DNA of 64,000 bases. It comes from Rhodopirellula bahusiensis (GTDB lineage: Bacteria > Planctomycetota > Planctomycetia > Pirellulales > Pirellulaceae). The DNA lies in contig NZ_NIZW01000004.1 in assembly GCF_002727185.1 (NCBI RefSeq), forward strand, positions 1 to 64,000, in the 5' to 3' direction. The number at the start of each line of letters is the position of its first letter. The first letter of the stretch is position 1. Under the pieces are notes generated by a model that was given only the letters and a program-made list of their open reading frames with translations, ran no database searches and was not told the DNA's origin. Both the position numbers and the translations under genes were made by a program. Positions 35,323 to 45,225 of this stretch are shown piece after piece.

Positions 35323-37305
35323 GTGGGACGACGTAGAAAGAACCAGGCCAATCGCCAAAGCACCAAGGGCTCCAATGAGCCGGTGGACTCGAAGCCCGCT
35401 GAACCGAGCGAAGCGGAGTCATCGACCTCCGGTGGCACGAAGTCCGACTCCGCTTCGAACGAGAAATCTTCGCCGGATAAATCATCGCCAGAGAAACCCT
35501 CACCAGAGAAGCTCAGTGCGGTGATTGGGGAAACCGGCGCCGAGGCTTCGGATTCATCGGTGCCACCCGGCAACCGCAAACAGGTGCTCTTTCCCCAACT
35601 CCCATCCCTCTCGCGGATCATGTCCGTGGTGATGTTGGTGATTGGTATTTTGGCGGTCGGGGTTCTGTTCTACCGATTGATGATCGGGTTCTTTGTCCCG
35701 CTCTTCTTGGCCGCCTTGTTGGTTGTCATCTTTCGTCCCGTCCATTTGTGGATCTTTGAGAAGGTCGGACGACGCAGACGGCTGGCCGCTGGAACCACCA
35801 CCGCGTTGATTCTGTTCATCGTGTTGTTGCCACTGGGAGTCTTGGTGTCTGTCGCGACGACCCAGTTCACCATCCTGCTCAGCAAAATGAATCTGAGCAA
35901 CATGTCCGTCGCGATGGAGCGGGTTCGATCGCAAGTCGGATTGTCGCTGCCCCACCCCGAACATTTTCGCGAACTCGACCGGATCATCGGCGACATCAAC
36001 GTGCCACAGGCCGATGATCCGCAGGCGGTCCGGGCCAAGATCAACGAACTGCAACAAGCGGCAGCGATCATCAAGTACCTGCAATCCGAGGCTCCGGAAA
36101 CGAACATCGCCGAAGGCGCCTCTGAAATCGCGGTCAATAATCTGAATGAGTACGCTCAGCTACTGGGGCTTTCGATCAATTCCGAAACCGGCGATCTCGG
36201 CGCCAAGGTTTCAGCTGGTGACACACTCATTCCCAAACCCTCCGCACCCGCGACATCGTCGCTTGGACAAATCGATTCCGAGACGGCGGATACTGACATC
36301 GACCTAGCTGGAGGCGAAGAGGAACCTTCTTCCGACGATTCATTGGATCCACTTGCTCCCGCATTCAACGTCGAATCAAGCGACGACGGCGAACTCCCCG
36401 ACAACGATCAACCATCGGACGCGGACACGCCGAGTGAAGCGGCAGAAAACCCGCAGCCTCAGTTACTCGTTCAACTGAACAAGAACGAACGCTTTGAACA
36501 GCCCGCGGTCATCACCGCCGCTTCGGTTCGCAGTTGGATGAATCTGTTGTTGGGCGGCTCGCTGCGGAGTCAACTCAGCCTGATCGCCAATCCCGATGAA
36601 AAGGACTTCTCATCGCTCATTCGCATGGCACGTGAATCTTTGCAACCACGATTCGTTCGACTGACCAGCGCGACGGGAAGCATCGTCGTGCAGGTCATCT
36701 TTGGTTTGGTGATCTTGGTCGTCTCGGTCTATTTCTTCTTGATCGATGGCCCGGTGATGATTCGCACGCTCATGCGTCTTTCGCCGATGGATGACGCCTA
36801 CGAGCACCAATTACTGATGGAGTTTGATCGCACCAGTCGAGCGGTGGTGCTGGCCAGCGTCGCGAGTGCTTTGGTCCAAGGCATTTTGGCGACGATCGGA
36901 TTTTGGTTGTGTGATTTCGATCAAATTGTGTTGCTGCTGTTCCTAACCAGCGTGATGGCTTTGGTTCCCTTCCTGGGTGCCGCATCGGTTTGGGTGCCCT
37001 GCGCCTTGTGGCTGGGGTTGGTCGATCAACGTTGGATTGCCGCCTCGTTATTGGCACTCTACGGAGCGACGATCGTTTCTTCGATCGACAACGTGATCAA
37101 GGTTTATGTGTTGCACGGTCGCAGCCAACTGCATCCGTTGTTCGCCTTGCTGAGCGTGATCGGTGGCGTGTCCGTATTTGGTCCGATCGGGATCCTGGTG
37201 GGCCCCATGGTGGTGGTCTTCCTGCAAACCTTGCTCGAAATTCTCAATCATGAATTGAAAACCAGTCACGCTGACGAGGAAATCGAGCCGCAGTCGGTGG
37301 GCTGA
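35323..37305 (+). CDS. AI-2E/PerM family permease with acidic insert
   Basis: Inner-membrane protein of the AI-2E transporter (PerM/YdiK) family. Membrane helices occur near residues 105-185 (MSVVMLVIGILAVGVLFYRLMIGFFVPLFLAALLVVIF) and again in 435-640, with the family motif region VLHGRSQLHPLFALLSVIGGVSVFGPIGILVGP. A normal member has about 350 residues; this has 660, because of an 80-residue Ser/Glu/Lys-rich N-terminus and a 180-residue acidic insert (around 290-380, e.g. AGGEEEPSSDDSLDP) between the helical halves. Start is GTG 35323. Transported molecule unknown. Confidence 0.82.
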   Translation: MGRRRKNQANRQSTKGSNEPVDSKPAEPSEAESSTSGGTKSDSASNEKSSPDKSSPEKPSPEKLSAVIGETGAEASDSSVPPGNRKQVLFPQLPSLSRIMSVVMLVIGILAVGVLFYRLMIGFFVPLFLAALLVVIFRPVHLWIFEKVGRRRRLAAGTTTALILFIVLLPLGVLVSVATTQFTILLSKMNLSNMSVAMERVRSQVGLSLPHPEHFRELDRIIGDINVPQADDPQAVRAKINELQQAAAIIKYLQSEAPETNIAEGASEIAVNNLNEYAQLLGLSINSETGDLGAKVSAGDTLIPKPSAPATSSLGQIDSETADTDIDLAGGEEEPSSDDSLDPLAPAFNVESSDDGELPDNDQPSDADTPSEAAENPQPQLLVQLNKNERFEQPAVITAASVRSWMNLLLGGSLRSQLSLIANPDEKDFSSLIRMARESLQPRFVRLTSATGSIVVQVIFGLVILVVSVYFFLIDGPVMIRTLMRLSPMDDAYEHQLLMEFDRTSRAVVLASVASALVQGILATIGFWLCDFDQIVLLLFLTSVMALVPFLGAASVWVPCALWLGLVDQRWIAASLLALYGATIVSSIDNVIKVYVLHGRSQLHPLFALLSVIGGVSVFGPIGILVGPMVVVFLQTLLEILNHELKTSHADEEIEPQSVG

Positions 37306-37376
37306 AATGACTGCGAAGCGTAGTTACAATACGGCAAAACTTGTCTCAAACAATTCCCGCCGGATTGGTCTCGCTC

Positions 37377-39020
37377 ATGTTGGTCACCTCCTGTCCCCGT
37401 TGCCACGAATCAGTCCGGATTCCTGATCGTTTGCTTTCCGGGCAGGTTGCGACGACCGCTCAAGTGCAGTGCCCTTGGTGTTTGGCGACGCTGGATCAAC
37501 AGGAAATCGAATCGGCCATGCCGCCTGCCTTGATCGTGATCGGCGACGACCTGAACGCCGGTGCAGATCCTCTGGTGGAATTGGAAACGCTTGACTCCGA
37601 CGACGAAGAACCTGCGGCGTTAGGTGGATTCGCACTGGATAGCTCCGCCCCGGAACTCGAATCGCAATCATCGGAACTTGGCAGCGTGGGCGTGATGGAA
37701 GAATCCGCCGACGTCTCCGAAGCGGAAACGATGGACTCAGAATCCTTCGAGGCACCTGCGGAAACCTCCACCGAAGAAGACGACCTGGACGAGTTCATCA
37801 TTCCGGAGAACAAGACGACTGCGGAAGTCGGCGGCGAACCAGAAGTGGCCCCGATGGCGATTTACACCAGCGACAAGAAACGTCGCAAGAAGAAGTCGCT
37901 GATCAAAACGGTCGGATCACCGATCCTCGGAGCGTTGCTGGCACTTCCCGTTGGTGGTGGATTGTTGTGGTACCTCGATGCCCTTCCAAACCTGGGCTTC
38001 TATCCGCTGGATGGGACTTACAGTTCCTCATCCAATCCAGTGCGACGCTCGGCCGCCGCACCCGGAACGGCGGGTGGCTACGTTCCGCCAATCCTGGAAG
38101 ACTCACCCGAAGGACGTTCGTTGGGTGAAGACCTCGACAACGGGTCGGGCGATGACACCGCGACCCCAGAGCCCGTCGAACTGGATACGTCGGAAACCGA
38201 TATGGTGCCTGCCAACGATCCCGCCTCAGAAGCCTTGGCCGAACTAAGTGGCACGCCACCCACCGGAAACGAAGCGCCAGCCGGTGGCGATGCTGAGATG
38301 CCAACTGAACCACCTCAGCAATCGCCGTCGGAAGAACCTGCCATCACAGAAGTTGCCAAGCCACCGGTCGAACCCACCGTGGCCGCCGACGACGCACCCG
38401 TGATTCCGCCTGTCACCGATGCAGTTCCAACCGAGGAAGAACCGTTGATGGGCCTACCCGGGTTGCCGCCTGCCGTCGATACCGCACCTTCGGACAGCAT
38501 GAGCTTGCCGACCGATCCATTGGCGATCGACGAACCCACCTCGGAAACCGCTGATGCGAACTTGAACGCTTCGGTTGACGAGATCGATACGGTTCTCAAT
38601 CGACTCGAAGATCTCGACGTCGCCGATCCAAAGTACGGTCAAGCTGTCGCATTCGCGTATGGAATGCTTTCGCGTTTGTCAGCTGAAACGTCGCCGGACA
38701 ATTACGACCAACTTCAACCGTTGGTCGACCGCATCAAGTCCAACAAGAATCTGTTTGTCTCGTTTGCAAAGCAAGTCCCCGCTTGGGTCAGCACTCCGCA
38801 AGAGGAACGGCAAACTGACGGTGCATTTGTGCTCGGCAAGTTCATCGCTGCGGAAGCAACGGATGGCTACGCGGTTCGTCTACTGGACGGTAACGAATAC
38901 CCAGTCACTTTCGCGGACGGAGTCGAAGCAAAGACAGTCACCGCGGTTGCTCTTGGCAGTCTTGACGCTTCCGAAGAATCTGCCGCGTTTGAAATCAACT
39001 GGATCCAACCGGCACAGTGA
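37377..39020 (+). CDS. Zinc-ribbon, single-TM protein with Pro/Glu-rich domain
   Basis: Unrecognised protein of 547 residues. It begins with a two-Cys-pair zinc-ribbon-like motif (TSCPRCHESVRIPD and VQCPWCLATLD), followed by an acidic region, a basic patch KKRRKKKSLIK, one membrane helix (ILGALLALPVGGGLLWYL), a long Pro/Thr/Glu-rich linker and a C-terminal folded region of about 150 residues (ILxxL pattern NRLEDLDVADPKYGQAVAFAYGML). An in-frame start at 37341 is possible; ATG 37377 begins at the ribbon. The layout suggests a cytoplasmic sensor tethered to an extracytoplasmic domain. Function unknown. Confidence 0.7.
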   Translation: MLVTSCPRCHESVRIPDRLLSGQVATTAQVQCPWCLATLDQQEIESAMPPALIVIGDDLNAGADPLVELETLDSDDEEPAALGGFALDSSAPELESQSSELGSVGVMEESADVSEAETMDSESFEAPAETSTEEDDLDEFIIPENKTTAEVGGEPEVAPMAIYTSDKKRRKKKSLIKTVGSPILGALLALPVGGGLLWYLDALPNLGFYPLDGTYSSSSNPVRRSAAAPGTAGGYVPPILEDSPEGRSLGEDLDNGSGDDTATPEPVELDTSETDMVPANDPASEALAELSGTPPTGNEAPAGGDAEMPTEPPQQSPSEEPAITEVAKPPVEPTVAADDAPVIPPVTDAVPTEEEPLMGLPGLPPAVDTAPSDSMSLPTDPLAIDEPTSETADANLNASVDEIDTVLNRLEDLDVADPKYGQAVAFAYGMLSRLSAETSPDNYDQLQPLVDRIKSNKNLFVSFAKQVPAWVSTPQEERQTDGAFVLGKFIAAEATDGYAVRLLDGNEYPVTFADGVEAKTVTAVALGSLDASEESAAFEINWIQPAQ

Positions 39021-39073
39021 TCCCGCAGGGCAACTGATAGCGAAACAAGGCTCGACGAGCGAACAAGATTAGC

Positions 39074-40438
39074 TCAGACCAAACCGAGAACCGACTCGAT
39101 GACTTCGCCTTCGCTTCGTTTCATCGGACGTCCGATCGGAGTGTCCAGTTCTTCGGTCGGGTCCAACCCCAATGTTGACAAGATCGTGGCGTGAAGGTCC
39201 GGGATCGTGACAGGATCTACTACGTGGGCGTCCGGTTTCTCTGAATTGGGTTCCGAGCCCGTCGCACCGTGAACATGGCCGCGTCGAATTCCACCGCCCG
39301 CCAACAGGGTGCTGAAGCCGTGGATCCAGTGGTCACGTCCGCCGGCCGGATTGATCTGCGGCGTCCGTCCAAATTCACCGCCGCAAACGACCAGCGTTGA
39401 CTCCAACAGACCTCGTTCTTCCAGTCGCTTTAAAAGGGCAGCAATCCCATCATCCAAAGTCCCCGCGGCACTCGATTGCAGACTGTGATTGTTGATGTGG
39501 CTGTCCCATCCGCTGAGTGTCACCTCCACGCACCGCACGCCCACCTCCACCAAACGCGACGCTGCCAAGCAACTTCGCCCAAAAGCGTGATCGCCAAAAG
39601 CATCCAACTCAGCCTGTGACTCTTCCTTGACATCGAACGCGCTCAGTTGATCGCTCGACATCATCTTGCGTGCCGCCTGAGTGCCCGCCAAATGCAACGT
39701 TCGGTTCTCTTGCAGGTTCCGGATACGACCTCGAGTGAATTGCGGCTCCAACACATTGTTCAAGGCATCCAAACGACGCTGGTAGCGTGACTCGTCAACA
39801 CGCGGGCGGACGTCCGGAACCGGCTCGGATGGGTCACCTGTTTTGAACGCATCGAACTGAGGCCCGAGATAGCCACCCGTCGCGGCGTTGCGACCCGCCA
39901 AGATTGAGATGTGGCGGGGAATATCAGCTCCAGCGTCGTCGGCGTGGCAAAGAATGCTGCCGATGGATGGATGCTCCAGCGTTGGATCCGGTCGATAGCC
40001 CGACTTCATCGCATAGATCGCTCGCTCGTGATCGCCTTCTTTCCCGATCACACTTCGAACCAACGAACACAAATGCATTTGCTCCGCCAGTCGCGGCATC
40101 GTGTCAGCGATGCGGAGGTTCTTCAGCGTCGTGGCAACATCACCGACATCGCCTCCGAACTTGGTTCCCGGATGCGGATCGAATGTTTCCAATTGACTCG
40201 GGCCACCCTCCATCCACAACAAGATCACACTCTTTGGCGGTATCCCCGAATCGGCCTGTTGCTCCGCCGCCAAAGTCAGTCGGCGAGCCAGCGACGACAT
40301 CATCAATGCTGACCCAGCGCCCAACAAACGTCGTCGGGAAAGGTGAACCTGAGCACTGCACAGATTGCTTTGCCAGCCAGCGTTGCTGGGCCGGCCAGCA
40401 TCATTCAACCCAGCGCGATCGTGAAATGAGATGCTCAT
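39074..40438 (-). CDS. DUF1501 domain protein, Tat-exported
   Basis: Member of the DUF1501 family, sulfatase-like in fold and very abundant in planctomycetes, usually paired with a DUF1549/DUF1553 partner. A twin-arginine signal is near residue 34 (LSRRRLLGAGSALMMSS). Signature segments include LLWMEGGPSQLETFDPHPG, VRSVIGKEGDHERA, CVEVTLSGWDSHINN and VVCGGEFGRTPQIN, with the metal-ligand-like histidine in GRDHWIHGFS. Biochemical activity is not established. It lies 36 bases downstream of its partner gene on the same strand. Confidence 0.93.
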   Translation of the reverse strand: MSISFHDRAGLNDAGRPSNAGWQSNLCSAQVHLSRRRLLGAGSALMMSSLARRLTLAAEQQADSGIPPKSVILLWMEGGPSQLETFDPHPGTKFGGDVGDVATTLKNLRIADTMPRLAEQMHLCSLVRSVIGKEGDHERAIYAMKSGYRPDPTLEHPSIGSILCHADDAGADIPRHISILAGRNAATGGYLGPQFDAFKTGDPSEPVPDVRPRVDESRYQRRLDALNNVLEPQFTRGRIRNLQENRTLHLAGTQAARKMMSSDQLSAFDVKEESQAELDAFGDHAFGRSCLAASRLVEVGVRCVEVTLSGWDSHINNHSLQSSAAGTLDDGIAALLKRLEERGLLESTLVVCGGEFGRTPQINPAGGRDHWIHGFSTLLAGGGIRRGHVHGATGSEPNSEKPDAHVVDPVTIPDLHATILSTLGLDPTEELDTPIGRPMKRSEGEVIESVLGLV

Positions 40439-40474
40439 GAAAGACTCCAGTTGATTTCAAACAAGGCTCAGGCC

Positions 40475-42649
40475 TCAATGGTTCCAGGCAAACTCACTGC
40501 TGTTAAGCAAAGCCCACGTCAGGTCCGTGATCTCTTGTTTGCGTGATGTCGGCGGGTCATTTTTTTCGCGACTCTCACGCGTGAGACGTTCCGCGAAGTG
40601 CGCCAACTCACGCTCGCTCGGTTCCCGGTTCAAGACCGTCAAATACGAAGTCCGAACCACATCTTCATCGTCTCTCGCGAACATTTCGATGTGCGACGAA
40701 GCATTCAAAATGGGATTGGGACCTGCCGTTTCGCTGATCAGTTTCCCGTTCAGCATCACCAATCGTTGAGTGATCGTGACTGGTTGCTGAGTGAACTCGT
40801 CTTCGCCTAAATCTCCGTATCGTTTCAGGAAATCAGTCAGGCTTCCAAATTGTTGCAATTGAACCAAGAACGATGAATCACGATTGATCGTTTTGATCCT
40901 GCCCGACTGAATCGCCGCACCGGCAACCTGCTCGCTTCGCAAGTGAGTCACCGGGAACACCGCCATCGCCAATTCGTGCTGTTCCGTCACGTCGAAGTCT
41001 GCACGGCTGCTCACGCGAAAAGCGGGTGAATCAGTGATGCATCGAATCAGTTTCCGAACGTTGAAATCACTTTCGATGAACGCCTCGGTCAGTGTCTCGA
41101 TCATTGGCGAAGGAGGCGAATCCAACGGCAGGTTGTCGACTTCACCGACCTGGAATCCGTGGTCCGTTTCGATTGCGGGTGGCTGTCCAAACAGCAACGT
41201 CCACACACGAGTCACCGCCGCCCGAGCGGCCGGCTTGTTTTCGCGATGCGTCAACCAATACGCCAATCGTTCCCGATCGCTCAAATACTTGGGCAACTCA
41301 CTGGACTCCGGCGCATCCTTTGGTTGCTCGACCACATGTTCTGCAGACGCTTCGGACGCATCTCCCTGCTCCGCCGCATCGTCCTTCTCATCGGTTTGCT
41401 CGCGTTGCTTCTCCGGTCGCGGCGGCAACAAATCGCGAAGGAACGGAACGTTGGGCTCAACCGGCACCGTTTCGTCCTCATACAAGTATTGATACTCGTA
41501 GTCGGCACGTTTGTCTTTCAATCCCTGAACACCTTCGCTGGTCGCTGCGGTGAAGAAAGCCGCGAGCGAATGAAAGTCCTCTTGGCTACCTTCGCGAAGA
41601 AGCCAACTCCCATCTGCCGTGTCCGCCGCGGAGTTCACTGTTTCGTCATCAGTTCCGCACGCCATGATCCAAGATGCGTCACCCAGCGAAACATTTCCGA
41701 GGAAGTCATCATGGCACTGCAGGCAATCAATTCGCACGCCCAAGAAAGCACGCGTGGTCCGGGCCGCCAGTCGAATTGGATCGGGAGCGTTCTCCCCACT
41801 ATCAAACGTGACGGTGTGGAAGTTGACTTCGGGTCGGTCGGTCCAAACACCTTCGGCCGTGATCAGCATTCGGACCAACTCGTCGTAGCGAGTGTTCTTG
41901 GCGTATTGCTCCGCTAACCAAGTGCGGAAACGTCGTCCACGATAGAAGATGAACGGCCCCTCATCGGCACCGACCAAGTAGCGGGCCGTGCGTTCGGCCC
42001 AGTAGTGATGAAACCGATCGCTATTGAGCAGTCGTTCACGATGCGTCTCGACTCGATCGGCTTCGGGCAATCGCTGCAGCGAGCGCATCTCTTCGAGCGA
42101 CAATCCGGTACCCACCAATGCCAGCGACAAACGACGACAAACGGTCATCCAGTCAGCCATCGGAGCCGAGTCCAAGTCGCGAGAATCCAACTCGGCACGC
42201 CACTGCTCCTCCAACTTCTTCGCGACCAACGCGAGTCCGGCATCGCCCTTTCGCGAATTTGGTTGGCTTGATGATTCTTGCTGCGACGACCGCAGGCTGA
42301 CTGGTTCGATCGATGCCCCCGCGACGTTGTCCAAAACGATCCCGTCCGGACCGGCCCCGTTGCCGATTGAATCATCTCGTTTAGCCACTTCGTTCGGACC
42401 GACGCGGCTCTCGTCAAAGATTGCTGAAGGATCAGGACTCAAACCTGAGCACAGAAACCCAAACGTCATCAGCGCCAAGACCAGCAACAATCCCCAGCGG
42501 CCCACGGACGCGAGTGCGCGTTTCCAGCCCGGAACGAGTTCAGCGTCGACAACCGGTGGGGAAACCAACTCGGCCGTTACGAGCGAACTTTCCGCGAACG
42601 AGTCAGGGGACTCGTCGCTAGGGTCGATCGTGGGTTCAATGGGTGGCAT
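40475..42649 (-). CDS. DUF1549/DUF1553 domain protein with CxxCH motif
   Basis: Planctomycete-type membrane-anchored or exported protein. After a 50-residue cytoplasmic leader a membrane helix follows (GLLLVLALMTFGFLCSGL). Then DUF1549 (SLALVGTGLSLEEM, FHHYWAERTARYLVG, YDELVRMLITAEG, and CLQCHDDFLG, a possible c-type haem site) and DUF1553 (DRERLAYWLTHRENKPAARAAVTRVW, IRCITDSPAFRVSS). Paired with the DUF1501 gene. The biochemical role of this pair is unknown, though it is often linked to polysaccharide use. The methyltransferase gene diverges from it. Confidence 0.9.
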   Translation of the reverse strand: MPPIEPTIDPSDESPDSFAESSLVTAELVSPPVVDAELVPGWKRALASVGRWGLLLVLALMTFGFLCSGLSPDPSAIFDESRVGPNEVAKRDDSIGNGAGPDGIVLDNVAGASIEPVSLRSSQQESSSQPNSRKGDAGLALVAKKLEEQWRAELDSRDLDSAPMADWMTVCRRLSLALVGTGLSLEEMRSLQRLPEADRVETHRERLLNSDRFHHYWAERTARYLVGADEGPFIFYRGRRFRTWLAEQYAKNTRYDELVRMLITAEGVWTDRPEVNFHTVTFDSGENAPDPIRLAARTTRAFLGVRIDCLQCHDDFLGNVSLGDASWIMACGTDDETVNSAADTADGSWLLREGSQEDFHSLAAFFTAATSEGVQGLKDKRADYEYQYLYEDETVPVEPNVPFLRDLLPPRPEKQREQTDEKDDAAEQGDASEASAEHVVEQPKDAPESSELPKYLSDRERLAYWLTHRENKPAARAAVTRVWTLLFGQPPAIETDHGFQVGEVDNLPLDSPPSPMIETLTEAFIESDFNVRKLIRCITDSPAFRVSSRADFDVTEQHELAMAVFPVTHLRSEQVAGAAIQSGRIKTINRDSSFLVQLQQFGSLTDFLKRYGDLGEDEFTQQPVTITQRLVMLNGKLISETAGPNPILNASSHIEMFARDDEDVVRTSYLTVLNREPSERELAHFAERLTRESREKNDPPTSRKQEITDLTWALLNSSEFAWNH

Positions 42650-42730
42650 GTGTGTGTTTCGCTTTCCGGCGGGCTATCTTGCCAAGGACAACTCAATTTT
42701 ATCCGATTTCTTCAGACAGTCTGTATCAGC

Positions 42731-43486
42731 GTGAATCGAGTCACCGACGACCCATCCAACGACTTCTTCTTCGAAGCATACGACCGCGAAAACATCGCAT
42801 ACGGCATGCAACCCTCGCCGGAGTTGGCTGCGTATCTGAAACAGACTGGGGCCGGCGATTCGCTTTCCACCATTCGCCCAAAAGCCATCGATCTGGGTGC
42901 TGGGGCAGGGCGAGACACGCTGGCTCTCGCCGCAGCGGGTTACGACGTCACGTCGGTGGACGTCAGCGAACGAGGCCTCGATCGCATTCGAGAGCGAGCT
43001 GAACGCGCGAATTTATCCGATCGAGTGAAAACCCTCGTGTGCGATGTTCGCGAATTGTCGATGGAAGCGGATCAGTACTCCGCCGTCATCGCGACCACGG
43101 TTTTGGACCACATTCCCGGTGAAGATGCCCCCGCCGTTTGGAAGAAAATGTGTGTTGCCCTGACAGACAGCGGCATGCTCTACGCTCAAGTCCACACGAC
43201 CGAAGATCCCGGCAGTGATCAATCGCCGGGCAAGGAAAGCGACCAACCCGTCAGCGAAACGGCGGGCGCCGTGATCAATTATTTCCGTCCGAACCAATTG
43301 GTCGGCTGGGCCTGCGACGTGGAATCCCGTCTGCGAGTGTTGCGGTATGAGGAGCGATTGGAGTGGGACATGACCCACGGCGCACCGCACCAGCACGGCA
43401 AGGCGGTCCTGCTCGCCGTTCGCCATTCCTTCCACCCCGATTGGTTCGGCCAACCCGCAGCATTCCCACGTCCGGAAAACAGTTGA
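42731..43486 (+). CDS. Class I SAM-dependent methyltransferase
   Basis: Probable small-molecule methyltransferase with a Rossmann fold. Motif I is AIDLGAGAGRDTLALA, motif II VTSVDVSERGLDRI, then CDVRELSM and IATTVLDHIPG. The C-terminus has an extra small domain with HGKAVLLAVRHSF. It most resembles the tellurite-resistance TehB or ubiquinone-type class by layout, but I cannot assign a substrate. The open frame extends to the start of the divergent gene; GTG 42731 places the start just before the fold. Confidence 0.8.
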   Translation: MNRVTDDPSNDFFFEAYDRENIAYGMQPSPELAAYLKQTGAGDSLSTIRPKAIDLGAGAGRDTLALAAAGYDVTSVDVSERGLDRIRERAERANLSDRVKTLVCDVRELSMEADQYSAVIATTVLDHIPGEDAPAVWKKMCVALTDSGMLYAQVHTTEDPGSDQSPGKESDQPVSETAGAVINYFRPNQLVGWACDVESRLRVLRYEERLEWDMTHGAPHQHGKAVLLAVRHSFHPDWFGQPAAFPRPENS

Positions 43487-43615
43487 CGAAGTTTTCGCGA
43501 ATCTCTCCAGCGGGTGGCTGGCATCGCTGCGGAACAGAATATGCTGTTCTCAGCTGCCGTCTTTGCTTGCAATTTCACGCATTCGCGTTTCCTCCAACGA
43601 ATCCACCAGTTGCCA

Positions 43616-45067
43616 ATGTCTGCCGCCCAGCCGTCCGCTCAAAACCAATCCGTCCTCTCGTTCGATGAACTGAAGTCTCGGTTGGAACCGTTTCAGCAAA
43701 CACAGTTGCTGCGGTTTTGGGACTCGCTCGATTCGAACCAGCAAACGCACCTGAGCCAACAAATCGCACAAGTCGACTTTGCTCAGCTGAAAACTCTGGT
43801 CGAAGGCAACGACAAATCAGTCGACTTCGGCGAACTGGCCGCCCGCGCCGCGATGCCACAAGCCGTCGCCAGTGACGGCAGTGGATGCGATTGGACGCTC
43901 GAGCAAGCCCAGCAGCGCGGTGAAGAAGCCTTGCGTTCCGGCGAGATCGCGACGGTGTTGGTCGCCGGCGGCCAAGGAACTCGCTTGGGATTCGATCAAC
44001 CCAAAGGCATGTTCCCGGTTGGCCCCGTTAGCGAGCGAACGCTCTTTCAATTCTTTGCCGATCGCCTGATCGCGGCCGGTGAGAAGTATGGCGTCGACGT
44101 CCCGTTGTATTTGATGACCAGCGAAGCGACGCACGAGGACACACGTCGCTATTTCGAAAAAAACGACTACCTGGGCCTGAAGCCCGAACAAGTCACGATT
44201 TTCCAACAAGGCACCATGCCAGCCGTCGATGCCGCCACCGGCGATGTGTTGATGGCAGACAAAGGATCGCTCGCGCTCAGCCCCGACGGACACGGCGGGA
44301 CCCTGCGAGCACTTTCGCGAAACGGCTGCATGGATGAGATGCGGAAGAACGGACGGAAGCACCTGTTCTACTTCCAAGTCGACAATCCTTTGGTCGGCTT
44401 GTGCGATCCGGTCTTCATCGGGCATCACTTGTTGGCATGCAGCGAGATGACCACGCAAGTCATCCGCAAACGTTACCCAACCGAAAAAGTTGGCAACGTC
44501 GTCGAGATCGACGGCCAGACTCAAATCATCGAGTACAGCGATCTGCCTGACTCAGCTGCGGAAATGACCAACTCGGACGGCAGCTTGAAGCTGTGGGCTG
44601 GCAACATCGCCGTGCACCTGTTCGACCTCGACTTCCTCGAGCGAATGCTGCAACTGGATGCGTCGCTGCCAATCCACCGAGCCAGCAAAAAGGTGCCGCA
44701 TGTCGACGCCGAAGGCCAGCAGGTGAAACCCGACAGCCCCAACGCAACCAAATTCGAGCAGTTCATTTTTGACCTGCTGCCACATGCGAAAAACACGATC
44801 GTTTGCGAAGCGAATCCGGCTGACGCCTTTGCACCCGTCAAGAATGCCAACGGCGCGGCGACGGACACCCCTGAATTGGCCCGTCAGGCCATTTGTGACT
44901 TGCACCGGCGTTGGTTGCGGTCCTGTGGCGTGACCGTCGACGATTCAGTGAAGGTCGAAATCAACCCGCGATTCGCCATGGATCCCGCCGAACTCAGCGA
45001 AAAACTGGGTGAATCGGGCCAAACCGCAGCAGAGCAAACGATCTCGACGGATCAATATTTTTGCTAA
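43616..45067 (+). CDS. UDPGP-type uridylyltransferase, UAP1-like (UDP-GlcNAc pyrophosphorylase)
   Basis: Makes a UDP-sugar from UTP and a sugar 1-phosphate; by similarity the sugar is N-acetylglucosamine 1-phosphate. The nucleotide-binding loop is VLVAGGQGTRLGFDQPKGMFPVG. The eukaryotic UAP1-like signatures follow: FQVDNPL, WAGNIAVHLFDLDFL, HRASKKVPH, FEQFIFDLLPHAK and FAPVKNANG. ATG 43616 is chosen because the upstream 34 codons look non-conserved. About 484 residues, normal for UAP1 and longer than bacterial GlmU's transferase domain. Product may feed wall or exopolysaccharide synthesis. Confidence 0.88.
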   Translation: MSAAQPSAQNQSVLSFDELKSRLEPFQQTQLLRFWDSLDSNQQTHLSQQIAQVDFAQLKTLVEGNDKSVDFGELAARAAMPQAVASDGSGCDWTLEQAQQRGEEALRSGEIATVLVAGGQGTRLGFDQPKGMFPVGPVSERTLFQFFADRLIAAGEKYGVDVPLYLMTSEATHEDTRRYFEKNDYLGLKPEQVTIFQQGTMPAVDAATGDVLMADKGSLALSPDGHGGTLRALSRNGCMDEMRKNGRKHLFYFQVDNPLVGLCDPVFIGHHLLACSEMTTQVIRKRYPTEKVGNVVEIDGQTQIIEYSDLPDSAAEMTNSDGSLKLWAGNIAVHLFDLDFLERMLQLDASLPIHRASKKVPHVDAEGQQVKPDSPNATKFEQFIFDLLPHAKNTIVCEANPADAFAPVKNANGAATDTPELARQAICDLHRRWLRSCGVTVDDSVKVEINPRFAMDPAELSEKLGESGQTAAEQTISTDQYFC

Positions 45068-45149
45068 AAACGGTTGGGTGATCGCTAGGGTGGAGTAACA
45101 TATTGGCCCGACTGGTGAACTCGCCGTGTTCGCCCTCCCCGTAAAACAT

Positions 45150-45171
45150 CGCGAAACCTTCGCGAGTTTTT
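45150..45171 (+). terminator. Possible rho-independent terminator
   Basis: CGCGAA-ACC-TTCGCG hairpin (six base pairs) followed by AGTTTTT, about 80 bases after the UAP1-like gene stop. Stem is short, so termination strength is uncertain. Confidence 0.45.
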
Positions 45172-45225
45172 GGGGTTTCAAAAGTTAGCCCTCCGTTCTC
45201 TCCCCACGGCCCCCGCCTGAAAATC

